A model generated the notes under the pieces. It did not search any database and was not told the DNA's origin. It saw only the letters and a program-made list of their open reading frames with translations. DNA of 64,000 nucleotides from assembly GCF_900168015.1 (NCBI RefSeq), contig NZ_FUYR01000002.1, positions 888,932-952,931 on the forward strand, read 5' to 3'. The DNA comes from Daejeonella lutea (GTDB lineage Bacteria > Bacteroidota > Bacteroidia > Sphingobacteriales > Sphingobacteriaceae). Position 1 is the first letter of the stretch. Each line of letters opens with the position of its first letter. Below, one piece after another: positions 1 through 9,045 of this stretch. The position numbers were made by a program, and so were the translations under genes.

Positions 1-245
1 ATTTGCATAAAATTTCGTATTTTTGTCAAAGTTAAGCATTTCTATCTAGGCAGATAAACCGGTGATGGTTTTCACTGCCCTTTCCAGGCTTAGTATTTTA
101 TTTTCAGACGATTAAAGCTGCGGGTGTCAGGATGTGGAAAAATAATAACCAGAAGAATTAGTGATTAGCTTTAAATTGATTGAATAAATCCGGGGCTATT
201 TTTAGCAGAATATCCGGTGAACGTTCTTAATCGTACTATTTTAGG

Positions 246-1649
246 ATGGAAGAAGATTTTGAGTTTGATTTTTCCGAAGATCCCAGATTTTCGGTAGAAA
301 GATATGAAGAGATGATCCGTAACCAGGATCAGTATTTTTTCGATGCTCAGGCATTTGAAAATATAATTGAATACTATATTGAGAAAAACGATCCCATAAA
401 AGCATTACAGGTTACCGAGTATGCGATTAGCCAACACCCTTTCGCGGCAATTTTCTCGATTAAACAGGCCCAGTTGTATGTAGCTACAAACCAATTTGAT
501 CTTGCGTTTGAATCGCTGAGCAAAGCCGAAACACTTGAGCCTTCCGAAGCAGATATATATACTATCCGGGGTAATATTTTTGAAGGGCTGGAGCGCCACG
601 AAGAAGCCCTCGAAAACTATGAGAAAGCTCTAGGTCTGGCAGAAACAACGGACGAAATTCTACTTCATATTGCTTACGTCTACCAGAGCATGGGCGATTA
701 CGAGAGCTCTGTGAATTACCTCAAGCAATGTTTACAGCAAAACATGGAAAATCAGGATGCACTTTATGAACTTGCATTTTGTTACGATGTGCTTGATAAA
801 CAAGAAGAGAGCATCAAGTTTTATGAGCAGTACATCGACAACGAGCCATATTCGTATGCTGCCTGGTATAATTTAGGCAACGCATTCAACAAGATGGATC
901 TGTACGAAAAGTCTATTGATGCCTACGATTACGCTATCCTTATTAAGGACAATTTCGCGTCCGCGTATTTTAATAAGGGAAATGCATTGGTTCATTTGGA
1001 TCGCTATAACGAAGCAATCGAGGTATACAAGCAGACTTTCGAATATGAGCCACCAAGCGGCGACACCTACTGCGCAATCGGCGAATGTTACGAAAAGCTT
1101 GAACGTATGGACGAAGCACGATCTTATTACAAAAAGGCGGTAAAGCTTGATCCCGCCCAGTCAGATGCCTGGTTCGGTATTGGAGTAACGCTCGATTTTG
1201 AAGAGAGATACTTCGAATCACTTTATTTTTATAAGAAGGCACTGGATCTGGACGACAAAAATGCTGATTACTGGTTTGCGATTGCAGATGCGCAATATAA
1301 GCTTAAACAACTTGATGAGTCAGAAAAGGCCTATGAGAAGGTCCTGGAATTAAATCCGGTTGATATTGAAGCATGGTTGGATTATTCATCGATTCTTTTT
1401 GAGCAGGATAAACTTACGTCAGCAATAGAGATTATATCTGAAGGAATAAAAAATAATCCTGACGCTGCAGAACTGTACTACAGGATGGTGGCTTACCTTT
1501 TTGCGGCCAGCGAATACAGTGAAGCGCTGATTTACCTCGAGACGGCTTTGAACACTGATCCTGAGAAACACCATATTCTGTTCGAATATCTTCCTCAGCT
1601 TCACGAGAACAAGGTTATCGTGGACATAATAAATCGTTACACCCGTTAA
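246..1649 (+). CDS. TPR-repeat protein
   Basis: This 467-residue protein is built almost entirely of tetratricopeptide repeats. From about residue 80 to the end there are roughly ten 34-residue units with the TPR spacing of Trp/Leu, Gly/Ala-Tyr and Pro, for example the 'AWYNLGNAF', 'AYFNKGNAL' and 'AWFGIGVTL' segments. There is no signal peptide or membrane segment, so it should be a cytoplasmic scaffold. The acidic N-terminus (MEEDFEFDF) is seen in TPR proteins of this phylum. The partner is unknown. It lies alone, about 130 bp before the phosphosulfolactate synthase gene, and I see no clear promoter in the 245 bp upstream. The family is secure; the role is not. Confidence 0.85.
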   Translation: MEEDFEFDFSEDPRFSVERYEEMIRNQDQYFFDAQAFENIIEYYIEKNDPIKALQVTEYAISQHPFAAIFSIKQAQLYVATNQFDLAFESLSKAETLEPSEADIYTIRGNIFEGLERHEEALENYEKALGLAETTDEILLHIAYVYQSMGDYESSVNYLKQCLQQNMENQDALYELAFCYDVLDKQEESIKFYEQYIDNEPYSYAAWYNLGNAFNKMDLYEKSIDAYDYAILIKDNFASAYFNKGNALVHLDRYNEAIEVYKQTFEYEPPSGDTYCAIGECYEKLERMDEARSYYKKAVKLDPAQSDAWFGIGVTLDFEERYFESLYFYKKALDLDDKNADYWFAIADAQYKLKQLDESEKAYEKVLELNPVDIEAWLDYSSILFEQDKLTSAIEIISEGIKNNPDAAELYYRMVAYLFAASEYSEALIYLETALNTDPEKHHILFEYLPQLHENKVIVDIINRYTR

Positions 1650-1778
1650 AAAGCAATAAAAATATTCAGGCTTTAGGTTTTGATTTTTTTTTGGAGATTT
1701 GCAGTTAATTAAATGAGCAGTGATTCTTTAGAATTTAATTACAATGCAGGTCTCATTTAGCAATCCAAACCAAGATAA

Positions 1779-2540
1779 ATGAATTACATATTAAAGAATA
1801 TTCCTGAACGTACGCAAAAGCCCCGTGTAAACGGTCTTACGATGGTAATGGATAAAGGTTTAAGTGTGCGTGAAGTTGAAGATTTTCTTGAAGTTGCTGG
1901 TCCGCATGCCGATATAATTAAACTGGGATGGTCTACATCATACGTAACACCTAACCTTGAACGCAAATTAAAGGTATATAAAGATGCAGGTATCCCTGTT
2001 TATTTCGGTGGTACTTTATTTGAAGCCTTTATTATCAGGAACCAGTTTGACGATTATAGGCGTATACTTGATAAATACGGAATGGAACTTGCTGAAGTGT
2101 CTGATGGATCTATCGAGATCGGACATGAGGAAAAATGTGAATATATCAGGAAACTAAGCGAGCAGGTTACGGTAATATCAGAAGTAGGGTCAAAGGATGC
2201 AGCTAAAATTCTGGCTCCATACAAATGGATAAACCTCATGCAGGCCGAAATTCAAGCCGGTGCATGGAAAGTTATAGCAGAAGCAAGGGAAGCAGGAAAT
2301 GTTGGTATCTTCCGTGATTCAGGTGAGGTAAGGCAAGGTTTGATTGATGAGATATTGACTCAAATTCCAGCCGAAACAATAATTTGGGAAGCTCCGCAAA
2401 AAGCACAGCAAGTTTGGTTTATAAAACTGATAGGTTCGAATATAAATCTGGGCAACATTGCCCCATCAGACGTTATTCCTGTAGAAACACTAAGACTAGG
2501 ACTTAGAAGTGATACTTTCGATCACTTTTTGAATCTATAA
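1779..2540 (+). CDS. Phosphosulfolactate synthase (ComA family)
   Basis: This 253-residue protein resembles the ComA/phosphosulfolactate synthase family throughout. The N-terminal 'GLTMVMDKGLS' segment, 'IIKLGWSTSY', 'PVYFGGTLFE' and 'EVGSKD' fit its TIM-barrel fold. The family adds sulfite to phosphoenolpyruvate to give (R)-phosphosulfolactate, the first step of coenzyme M synthesis in methanogens; homologues in bacteria that make no coenzyme M are common. The product's fate here is unclear because no phosphatase (ComB) or dehydrogenase (ComC) lies alongside. A sulfonate or sulfonolipid role would be a guess. aroE follows 48 bp downstream in the same direction. Length is normal for the family. 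Confidence 0.82.
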   Translation: MNYILKNIPERTQKPRVNGLTMVMDKGLSVREVEDFLEVAGPHADIIKLGWSTSYVTPNLERKLKVYKDAGIPVYFGGTLFEAFIIRNQFDDYRRILDKYGMELAEVSDGSIEIGHEEKCEYIRKLSEQVTVISEVGSKDAAKILAPYKWINLMQAEIQAGAWKVIAEAREAGNVGIFRDSGEVRQGLIDEILTQIPAETIIWEAPQKAQQVWFIKLIGSNINLGNIAPSDVIPVETLRLGLRSDTFDHFLNL

Positions 2541-2588
2541 ACAGTATAGTCCCTCCCGCGTTAATATAACGTAACATAACAACCCCCA

Positions 2589-3368
2589 ATGAAGAAATAC
2601 GGACTGATCGGGTATCCTCTAACACACTCTTTTTCAAAAAAATACTTTTCCGAGAAATTTACAAAAGAGGGTTATGAGGATCGTGAGTATGAACTTTATC
2701 CACTCCAGAATTTAAGCGATCTTCCCGGTTTGATCAATGACACTCATGATTTGTGCGGACTGAATGTCACGGTTCCACACAAGATCGGCGTAATGTTTTA
2801 TTTGGATAAAATTGACCCGGCGGCGCGCGAAATAGATGCTGTTAATTGCATAAAGATTGTTAATCATCAGCCTGTAGAAGCCTTTTTTAGCGGGGAGCTT
2901 TCCTCAATGAAAGTTCGCCTCGAAGGTTATAATACCGATGCCTTTGCATTTGAAGAATCATTAAAACCACTGCTTAAAAAACATCATCAAAAGGCATTAG
3001 TTCTGGGAAATGGGGGAGCGGCGCGAGCAGTTGCTTATGTTCTGAATAAGCTTGACATTTCGTATAAGCTTGTTTCACGGAGAGCTATTGGAAAACAACT
3101 TAAATATGAGCAATTAACGGCGAACGTTATGAAGGAGCGCCTGCTCATTATTAACACGACCCCTTTAGGCACCGCACCTAATATCGAAGAATGCCCGGAG
3201 ATTCCATACGAGCTGTTGACCGCAAAGCATTTGCTGTACGATCTGGTATACAATCCGGAAGAAACAGAATTTTTGAAGCGTGGTAGAGAAAAAGGAGCTG
3301 CTATCAAGAACGGACTCGAAATGCTGCACCTGCAAGCTGAAAAGTCCTGGGAGATTTGGAATAAATAG
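2589..3368 (+). CDS. aroE: Shikimate dehydrogenase
   Basis: NADPH-dependent reduction of 3-dehydroshikimate to shikimate in aromatic amino acid synthesis. The N-terminal substrate domain shows 'GYPLTHSFSK' (the shikimate-binding Ser pair), 'NVTVPHK' with the catalytic Lys65, and 'YNTDAF' with Asp117. The Rossmann part follows with 'GNGGAARAV' near residue 140 and 'NTTPLG'. At 259 residues it is slightly shorter than the E. coli enzyme but complete. It carries a segment of about 20 residues between the 'NCIKI' strand and 'YNTDAF' (residues 91-111) that looks loop-like. It is followed 3 bp later by gldD, so the two are probably co-transcribed although unrelated in function. Confidence 0.93.
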   Translation: MKKYGLIGYPLTHSFSKKYFSEKFTKEGYEDREYELYPLQNLSDLPGLINDTHDLCGLNVTVPHKIGVMFYLDKIDPAAREIDAVNCIKIVNHQPVEAFFSGELSSMKVRLEGYNTDAFAFEESLKPLLKKHHQKALVLGNGGAARAVAYVLNKLDISYKLVSRRAIGKQLKYEQLTANVMKERLLIINTTPLGTAPNIEECPEIPYELLTAKHLLYDLVYNPEETEFLKRGREKGAAIKNGLEMLHLQAEKSWEIWNK

Positions 3369-3371
3369 AAA

Positions 3372-3956
3372 ATGAGAAAGCGAGGGATCTATAGTTTTGT
3401 AATTGTATTTCTGTTCTTTCTGAGTTGCTCACAAGATTATTCTCCCAAGCCCCGGGGATATTTTAATATTAAATTCCCTGAAAAGAAATACCAGTCGTTT
3501 ACTTCTGACTGTCCATATAGCTTTGAGTTTCCTGTATATGCCAAAGTAATACCCGATTCTAAAAAAGATGCAAAACCCTGCTGGCTGGATGTTTCCTACC
3601 CAGATTTCAATGGAAGAATTCATCTAAGTTACCAACCTGTTCATTCACCTTCAGAATTTAACCAACTTGTAGAGGATGCGCGTACTTTTGCTTTCAAACA
3701 TACTGTAAAGGCTACGGCGATAGACGAGGGGCTTATCTCATATCCTGAGAAAAATGTTTATGGGATATATTATTCCATTGACGGAAATACGGCATCATCT
3801 GTACAATTTTTTCTTACAGACAGTACCAAAAACTACCTTAGGGGTGCATTATACTTTAATGAACAGCCTCGTTTAGATTCCATCCAGCCAGTACTAGAGT
3901 TTATTAAAAAGGATATTGATGTAATGATTAAATCTTTCAAATGGAAAAATCAATAA
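3372..3956 (+). CDS. gldD: Gliding motility lipoprotein GldD
   Basis: A 194-residue lipoprotein. A short basic N-terminus and hydrophobic stretch end in a lipobox 'LFFLSC' with the lipidated Cys at residue 19, followed by the family's 'YSPKPRGYFNIKFPEKKY' segment. GldD is required for gliding and for the type IX secretion/gliding machinery in Flavobacterium, and homologues persist in non-gliding Bacteroidetes. It sits 3 bp after aroE and overlaps the M20 peptidase start by 16 bp, which indicates one transcript. In other Bacteroidetes gldD is often near gldE, ssb or mutY; none of these is here. Whether this organism glides cannot be judged from the window. Confidence 0.9.
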   Translation: MRKRGIYSFVIVFLFFLSCSQDYSPKPRGYFNIKFPEKKYQSFTSDCPYSFEFPVYAKVIPDSKKDAKPCWLDVSYPDFNGRIHLSYQPVHSPSEFNQLVEDARTFAFKHTVKATAIDEGLISYPEKNVYGIYYSIDGNTASSVQFFLTDSTKNYLRGALYFNEQPRLDSIQPVLEFIKKDIDVMIKSFKWKNQ

Positions 3957-5248
3957 AATTGCTCATTCTGTTGTGTTTCATCGCCAGCTCGACAATGGCT
4001 CAACTTAATTCTGATGAGAAGAAGATTGTCGAATTTATTAACGCTCATCTAAAAGATTCAGAGCAACTGCTTATTGAGTCGGTAAATGTTAACAGCGGCA
4101 CATTGAACGTCGAAGGCGTGAAGAAAGTTGGAGCGATTTATCGGAAAGAGCTTGATAAGATCGGGTTCACTACCGAATGGGTAGTTTTACCCGACTCCTT
4201 AAGACGGGCGGGCCATTTGGTTGCAACCGTAAAAGGAAATCAGGGTAAGAAATTATTTCTGATCGGCCACCTTGATACCGTATTCGAGTTGGATATGGCT
4301 TTTGCCCCTTATACAAAGTTGAATGATTCAACGGCAACCGGCCAGGGGGTTAATGATATGAAAGGTGGTAACGTGGTAATGATTGGTGCCTTGAGAGCAC
4401 TTTCTGAGTTAGGATTACTTAAAAATACACAAATCGTCGCTTATTTCACTGGTGATGAGGAGAGCTCAGGTTCACCACACCATGTAGCCAGGCAAGATTT
4501 TATTGAAAGGGCAAAAACTACAGACATTGCTTTAGGTTTTGAAGGTGCGCAAGGGCTTCACACGGTTGCCGTAGCACGCCGGGGCATTGGAGGCTGGGTA
4601 CTTAATGTTGAGGCAAAAACCGGACATTCTGCGGGAGTTTTCAGCGAAGGGGCAGGCTATGGTGCGATCTATGAAGCAGCAAGGATCATTAACGAATTTC
4701 GTACGCAACTTGCAAATGAGAAGTATTTAACCTTCAATCCAGGTTTAATAAGCGGAGGTTCCGAGATAAAAGTGGACCGTGCTGCCGCAAAATTAGAAGC
4801 CGTGGGCAAGACCAATATCATTTCACCGGCAGCATACGCAGCAGGGGATTTGCGTTATATTTCCGAAGCACAGCGTGAAAGTGCAAGAGAAAAGATGAGA
4901 TCAATTGTTGCGCAGAGTCTGAACGGTACGAAATCCCGCATTTCATTTTCAGATGGATTGCCAGCGATGGAACCTACAGAAGGAAATTACCGACTGGTGA
5001 AGTTTCTTGATGATGTTACAAGGGATATGGGCCTGGGAGAAACCGTAGCAGGTGATCCGGGTTCGAGAGGTGCAGGTGATATATCCGATATCGCAAAATA
5101 TGTAGATTCGCTAGATGGTATGGGCGCTTCTGGTTCAGGATCGCATAAGCCTGGGGAAACAATCAATCTGAAGGAATTTCCCTACCTCATTCAGCGGGCC
5201 GCGATCATGATTTACCGACTTACCAGGCAAGGAGCAACAGTCAATTAG
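3941..5248 (+). CDS. Secreted M20-family metallopeptidase (carboxypeptidase G2-like)
   Basis: A 435-residue zinc exopeptidase with an N-terminal signal peptide ending near 'SSTMAQ' (residue 20). The M20 metal ligands are visible: 'GHLDTVFE' (His and following Asp), 'GVNDMKGG' (bridging Asp), 'GDEESSG' (general-base Glu and metal Glu), and a C-terminal 'SGSHKPGE' His. The layout resembles glutamate carboxypeptidase/CPG2 proteins: a catalytic domain split by a dimerisation domain at about residues 205-315. It probably trims C-terminal residues from peptides or acyl-amino acids in the periplasm; the substrate cannot be read from sequence. The ATG at 3941 lies inside gldD, giving a 16-bp overlap. 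Confidence 0.88.
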   Translation: MEKSIKLLILLCFIASSTMAQLNSDEKKIVEFINAHLKDSEQLLIESVNVNSGTLNVEGVKKVGAIYRKELDKIGFTTEWVVLPDSLRRAGHLVATVKGNQGKKLFLIGHLDTVFELDMAFAPYTKLNDSTATGQGVNDMKGGNVVMIGALRALSELGLLKNTQIVAYFTGDEESSGSPHHVARQDFIERAKTTDIALGFEGAQGLHTVAVARRGIGGWVLNVEAKTGHSAGVFSEGAGYGAIYEAARIINEFRTQLANEKYLTFNPGLISGGSEIKVDRAAAKLEAVGKTNIISPAAYAAGDLRYISEAQRESAREKMRSIVAQSLNGTKSRISFSDGLPAMEPTEGNYRLVKFLDDVTRDMGLGETVAGDPGSRGAGDISDIAKYVDSLDGMGASGSGSHKPGETINLKEFPYLIQRAAIMIYRLTRQGATVN

Positions 5249-5298
5249 CAAAATGATGGGGTAAAACAATTCGACTGAAATTTGGTACTTTTATAGTA

Positions 5299-5937
5299 AT
5301 GATCAATATTAAAGTCTTCGTTTGTAATCCTTACCAGGAAAATACATACTTGCTGTACGACGACAGCCTGGAGTGCATAATTATTGATCCGGGAATGTAC
5401 GATGGCGACGAGCAGAATAGAATTCTAAAATTCATCGCGGAGCATAAACTAAAACCGGTGATGCTTTTAAATACCCATTGTCACATAGATCATGTTCTGG
5501 GCAATAAATTTATTTATGACACATTTGGTTTACTTCCACAGTTTCATAAGGGAGAACAAGCCGTATTGAATGCTGTAGTAGCATATGCACCTCAAATGGG
5601 GATTCGATATGAGGTTTCACCATTGCCCGAAAAATACTTACCAGAAAGTGGTACTATAAGTTTTGGTGAGAGCGAACTTGAAATATTATTTTGCCCTGGC
5701 CACTCACCTGCACATTTATGTTTCCACAATAAGGAGCACAAAATTCTGATAGGGGGTGATGTATTATTTTATCAAAGTATTGGGCGAACAGATCTTCCGG
5801 GTGGAAATTATAACCAACTGATCAGCAATATTCGTGAGAAAATTTTCACACTTGCAGATGACTGCCGTGTTTATCCAGGCCACGGACAATCGACCATGAT
5901 AGGATATGAAAAGCAGTTTAATCCTTTTTTAACCTAA
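5299..5937 (+). CDS. MBL-fold hydrolase (glyoxalase II-like)
   Basis: A 212-residue metallo-beta-lactamase-fold protein. The zinc motif HxHxDH is at residues 60-65 ('THCHIDH'), followed by 'CPGHSPAHL' (His), 'GGDVLF' (bridging Asp) and 'YPGHG' (last His). This is the complete two-metal set of the YcbL/glyoxalase II branch. Such proteins hydrolyse thioesters such as S-lactoylglutathione or bacillithiol analogues, or act as persulfide dioxygenases. The shortness and lack of a C-terminal glutathione-binding domain argue against canonical GloB. A -7-like TACTTTTA sits just upstream of the ATG. It precedes the LolE-type permease by 20 bp and may share its transcript. Confidence 0.87.
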   Translation: MINIKVFVCNPYQENTYLLYDDSLECIIIDPGMYDGDEQNRILKFIAEHKLKPVMLLNTHCHIDHVLGNKFIYDTFGLLPQFHKGEQAVLNAVVAYAPQMGIRYEVSPLPEKYLPESGTISFGESELEILFCPGHSPAHLCFHNKEHKILIGGDVLFYQSIGRTDLPGGNYNQLISNIREKIFTLADDCRVYPGHGQSTMIGYEKQFNPFLT

Positions 5938-5957
5938 GGATTAAGATCTTCGCGAAA

Positions 5958-7187
5958 TTGAACACATCCTATTACATAGCAAAGCGATACCTTTTTTCAA
6001 AAAAATCGGTCAATGCGATAAATTTTATATCGGGCATTTCGATGCTCGGGGTTTTTGTCGGGAGTGCCGCTCTTATCATCATTCTATCAGTGTTTAATGG
6101 ATTTGAAAACATTGTTCTTTCCATGTACAATACCTTTAGCCCCGAACTAAGGATTGAACTTGCAGAAGGCAAAGCATTTGAGCCATCCGACCCACGCTTT
6201 TCGAAATTTAAAAATGACGGACGTATCATAAACTACACCGAGGTGCTGCAGGAAAAAGCTCTTGTACGCTATGGGAAAAGTCAATCGATTGCCTTAGTAA
6301 AAGGTGTGAGCGATGAGTATATGAATGGGCAGGTTAGCCTGGATTCAGCGATCTCCAGCGGCAGTTTCATCCTGAAGGAGAAAGGAGAAAATTTTGCGGT
6401 AATTGGTTCTGCCATACAGAACTATCTTTCGGTAAATTTAAATGATGATTTCAGACACCTCGACATTTATTCTCCGAGAAAAAATGCTGCTAATTCATTG
6501 AATCCGGCCGACGAATTTAATGTAATGTCAATTCATCCATCAGGAGTGTTTTCTGTGCAACAAGAGTTCGATAATATGATGATCGTGCCAATCGGATTTG
6601 CCCGAGAATTACTAGGAGAGGAAAGCAAGGTCTCTTTAATAGAAATTAACACCAGAGATGACGTATCTGTGGATGACCTGCAGGAGGAGATTTCCGAAAA
6701 TCTTGGGAAGGATTTTGTAGTAAAAAACAGAAGCCAGCAAAACCAACTACTTTATAAAATTTTAAACTCAGAAAAGTGGGCAATCTTCATGATCCTTACG
6801 TTCGTCCTGATCATCGCCATTTTTAACATTATCGGTTCCTTGACCATGCTGGTTATTGATAAGAAAAAAGATATAGCTATTCTTAGTAGCCTGGGCGCTG
6901 ATAATGGACTAATTCGTGGTATTTTTTTCATTGAGGGAATGATGATCTCCATGGTTGGCTGCGGTCTTGGCATGTTTGCAGGCCTTATGTTCTGCCTGCT
7001 TCAGCAGCACTTTGGTTTCATCAAAATGGCCGGCGCCAGCCTGTTGATTGATTCATACCCCGTTGGGATAAAAGGTACCGATTTCATCCTTGTCTTTGGA
7101 ACGGTACTACTCGTCTCCCTGGTTGCATCAGCGATCTCTTCAAGACTAAGTGTAAAAAATACCGGAAGTCTTCGCGAAGAACTCTAG
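5958..7187 (+). CDS. ABC transporter permease, LolC/LolE-FtsX type
   Basis: A 409-residue permease of the FtsX/MacB superfamily: one N-terminal membrane helix (about residues 20-45), a periplasmic domain of about 220 residues, then three C-terminal helices (about 270-295, 315-345, 375-395). The N-terminus 'YYIAKRYLFSKKS' and 'GSAALIIILSVFNGFE' are typical of LolC/LolE-like proteins that extract lipoproteins from the inner membrane. The start is a TTG at 5958; no ATG lies nearby and the reading begins exactly where family members begin. No ATP-binding subunit (LolD) is adjacent, so it must be encoded elsewhere, as is usual in this phylum. The gene converges with hldD, with 21 bp between the stop codons. 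Confidence 0.87.
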   Translation: MNTSYYIAKRYLFSKKSVNAINFISGISMLGVFVGSAALIIILSVFNGFENIVLSMYNTFSPELRIELAEGKAFEPSDPRFSKFKNDGRIINYTEVLQEKALVRYGKSQSIALVKGVSDEYMNGQVSLDSAISSGSFILKEKGENFAVIGSAIQNYLSVNLNDDFRHLDIYSPRKNAANSLNPADEFNVMSIHPSGVFSVQQEFDNMMIVPIGFARELLGEESKVSLIEINTRDDVSVDDLQEEISENLGKDFVVKNRSQQNQLLYKILNSEKWAIFMILTFVLIIAIFNIIGSLTMLVIDKKKDIAILSSLGADNGLIRGIFFIEGMMISMVGCGLGMFAGLMFCLLQQHFGFIKMAGASLLIDSYPVGIKGTDFILVFGTVLLVSLVASAISSRLSVKNTGSLREEL

Positions 7188-7208
7188 CTTTCTCAGTACA
7201 ATCTTCAT

Positions 7209-8174
7209 TTAAAAATAAGCATTTTTAGAGAGGTAGTTTTTTACATAATCCTCAACTCCATCTTCAAGGGTATAAAAGTCTTTTGGATAACCTAAAGATT
7301 TCAACTTTTCCATGGTCGCTTCTGTGAAGTATTGGTATTTATCCCGGATATCTTCCGGGGTTGGAACAAATTGAATATTAATCGGCTCTCCCAAAGCTTT
7401 GAAGGTATTTGTCGCGAGATCAAGGAAAGTTCTTGCCTTGCCTGAGCCCAGATTATAGATCCCGGAATCCTTCCGATGATGCATCAAAAAATATAAAACG
7501 TCAATTACATCCTTAACATAAACGAAGTCCCGCATTTGCTCCCCATCCCGGAAGTCCGGATGGTGAGATTGAAAAAGCTTCATTTCTCCAGTCTTCTTTA
7601 TCTGATTGTATGTGTGAAATATCACGGAAGCCATTCTTCCTTTATGATATTCATTAGGACCGTAAACGTTAAAGAATTTTAAGCCTGCCCAAAAGTAAGG
7701 TGCTCTTTCCTGAGCTAAAGCCCATTTGTCGAAATCATTTTTCGAATCGCCATAAGGATTTAAAGGCTGAAGCAAAGGGATTTTCGACTCATCATCTTCG
7801 TAACCGTTTTCACCAAGTCCGTAGGTAGCGGCAGAAGAAGCATATACAAGCGGCAGCCCAAACTCGACGCATATATTCCATATGTTTTTAGTGTAATCGA
7901 GGTTGAGGCGGTCGAAAATATCACGATCAAATTCTGTGGTATCTGTTCGCGCTCCGAGGTGGAATACAAATTGCACAAGCAGCTGGTTCTCTCTTAGCCA
8001 TTCCGGAAAGATGTCACGTTCCACCTGCTGTGAAAAACGCTTACCTTCGAAGTTTTTGTTTTTTTGGTCATTCGAAAAATGATCTACTAATACCAGGTCG
8101 TAAAACCCTTCGTCATTTAGCTTCTGGACCAAACAACTTCCAATAAATCCCGCTGCGCCCGTTATAATGATCAT
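7209..8174 (-). CDS. hldD: ADP-L-glycero-D-manno-heptose 6-epimerase
   Basis: A 321-residue extended short-chain dehydrogenase that epimerises ADP-D-glycero-D-manno-heptose to the L-glycero form for the lipopolysaccharide inner core. The N-terminal 'ITGAAGFIGS' is the NADP-binding Gly motif; 'SSAATYGLGENG' and 'NPYGDSKNDFD' supply the catalytic Ser/Thr and YxxxK. 'FNVYGPNEYHKGRMASV' is the epimerase substrate segment shared with RfaD/HldD. Length fits the family. It reads leftward, 19 bp after mqnD, so mqnB-mqnD-hldD probably form one transcript. The other heptose genes (hldE, gmhA, gmhB) are not in the window. Confidence 0.9.
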   Translation of the reverse strand: MIIITGAAGFIGSCLVQKLNDEGFYDLVLVDHFSNDQKNKNFEGKRFSQQVERDIFPEWLRENQLLVQFVFHLGARTDTTEFDRDIFDRLNLDYTKNIWNICVEFGLPLVYASSAATYGLGENGYEDDESKIPLLQPLNPYGDSKNDFDKWALAQERAPYFWAGLKFFNVYGPNEYHKGRMASVIFHTYNQIKKTGEMKLFQSHHPDFRDGEQMRDFVYVKDVIDVLYFLMHHRKDSGIYNLGSGKARTFLDLATNTFKALGEPINIQFVPTPEDIRDKYQYFTEATMEKLKSLGYPKDFYTLEDGVEDYVKNYLSKNAYF

Positions 8175-8193
8175 CTCTTATAATTTGGTTTGA

Positions 8194-9045
8194 TTATAAA
8201 AATAGGTTTTGTTTAATGTCAGGTATTATCCCCTTTTTCAAAGCTTCATCGAAAAATATATTCACTGCTCTGCGGCCCTCATCGCCAAGATCAACAGAAT
8301 ACTTATTGACATATAGTTCTATATGTTTATACATCACGTCCGTACTCATCTCCTGGGCATGGGACCTTATAAAATCCAAGCCAGAAAGTGGGTTTTTGAT
8401 TGCAAACATCACACTGCGTTGAATTATGCGATTTACTTTTTGTTTGACTTCTTCCGGCAGACTACGCTTTATCATAATTCCACCCAATGGAATCGGACAA
8501 GATGTAAGTTTCTCCCAATATTCACCAAGGTCCATAACTTTCAACAGGCCCTTATCTTCGTATGTAAAACGATTTTCGTGGATTATTACTCCAAGATCGA
8601 TGCGATTGTTTAGCAATGCAGGCTCGATTTCCGAAAATTTCATTTCAACCTTATTTTCAGCTTCGGGGAAAGCAAGAGATAAAAGGAAATTTGCTGTAGT
8701 ATTTTTGCCGGGTATTCCAACTTTGAGATTACCGATGCGTGAGGTAAGACTTTCAATTCCTTCACGGAGGATTGAAGGGTCGTTGCAAATCAATAAGGGT
8801 CCGACACCGAAGCCAAGTGCACTACCCGAGTGCAATAAGACATAATTTTCTGTTAGATAAGCATAGGCGTGGTAACTCAGCTTTGTAATATCCAGATCAG
8901 CGTTAAACGCCCTTTGATTAAGAGTTTCCACATCCTGATATGAAACATCAAAGGTCAACCCTTCGGTATCTACTTTCTGATGGATCATAGCATCGAAAAT
9001 AAAGGTGTCATTCGGACATGGTGAGAAGCCCAGGCTCAATTTCAT
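8194..9045 (-). CDS. mqnD: 1,4-dihydroxy-6-naphthoate synthase
   Basis: A 283-residue protein of the MqnA/MqnD periplasmic-binding-protein fold. The N-terminal 'LGFSPCPNDTFIFDAM' is the MqnD signature, followed by 'DVETLNQRAF' and 'DITKLSYHAY', which line the active site. MqnD converts cyclic dehypoxanthine futalosine to 1,4-dihydroxy-6-naphthoate in the futalosine route to menaquinone. It overlaps mqnB by 4 bp (ATGA), the next enzyme-coding gene of the same pathway, which strengthens both calls. mqnA, mqnC and the late genes are elsewhere. No signal peptide, as expected for a cytosolic enzyme. Confidence 0.93.
   Translation of the reverse strand: MKLSLGFSPCPNDTFIFDAMIHQKVDTEGLTFDVSYQDVETLNQRAFNADLDITKLSYHAYAYLTENYVLLHSGSALGFGVGPLLICNDPSILREGIESLTSRIGNLKVGIPGKNTTANFLLSLAFPEAENKVEMKFSEIEPALLNNRIDLGVIIHENRFTYEDKGLLKVMDLGEYWEKLTSCPIPLGGIMIKRSLPEEVKQKVNRIIQRSVMFAIKNPLSGLDFIRSHAQEMSTDVMYKHIELYVNKYSVDLGDEGRRAVNIFFDEALKKGIIPDIKQNLFL

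Noticed and set aside
8323-8845. Two overlapping frames opposite mqnD
   Set aside because: Shadow frames of a confidently identified menaquinone gene.
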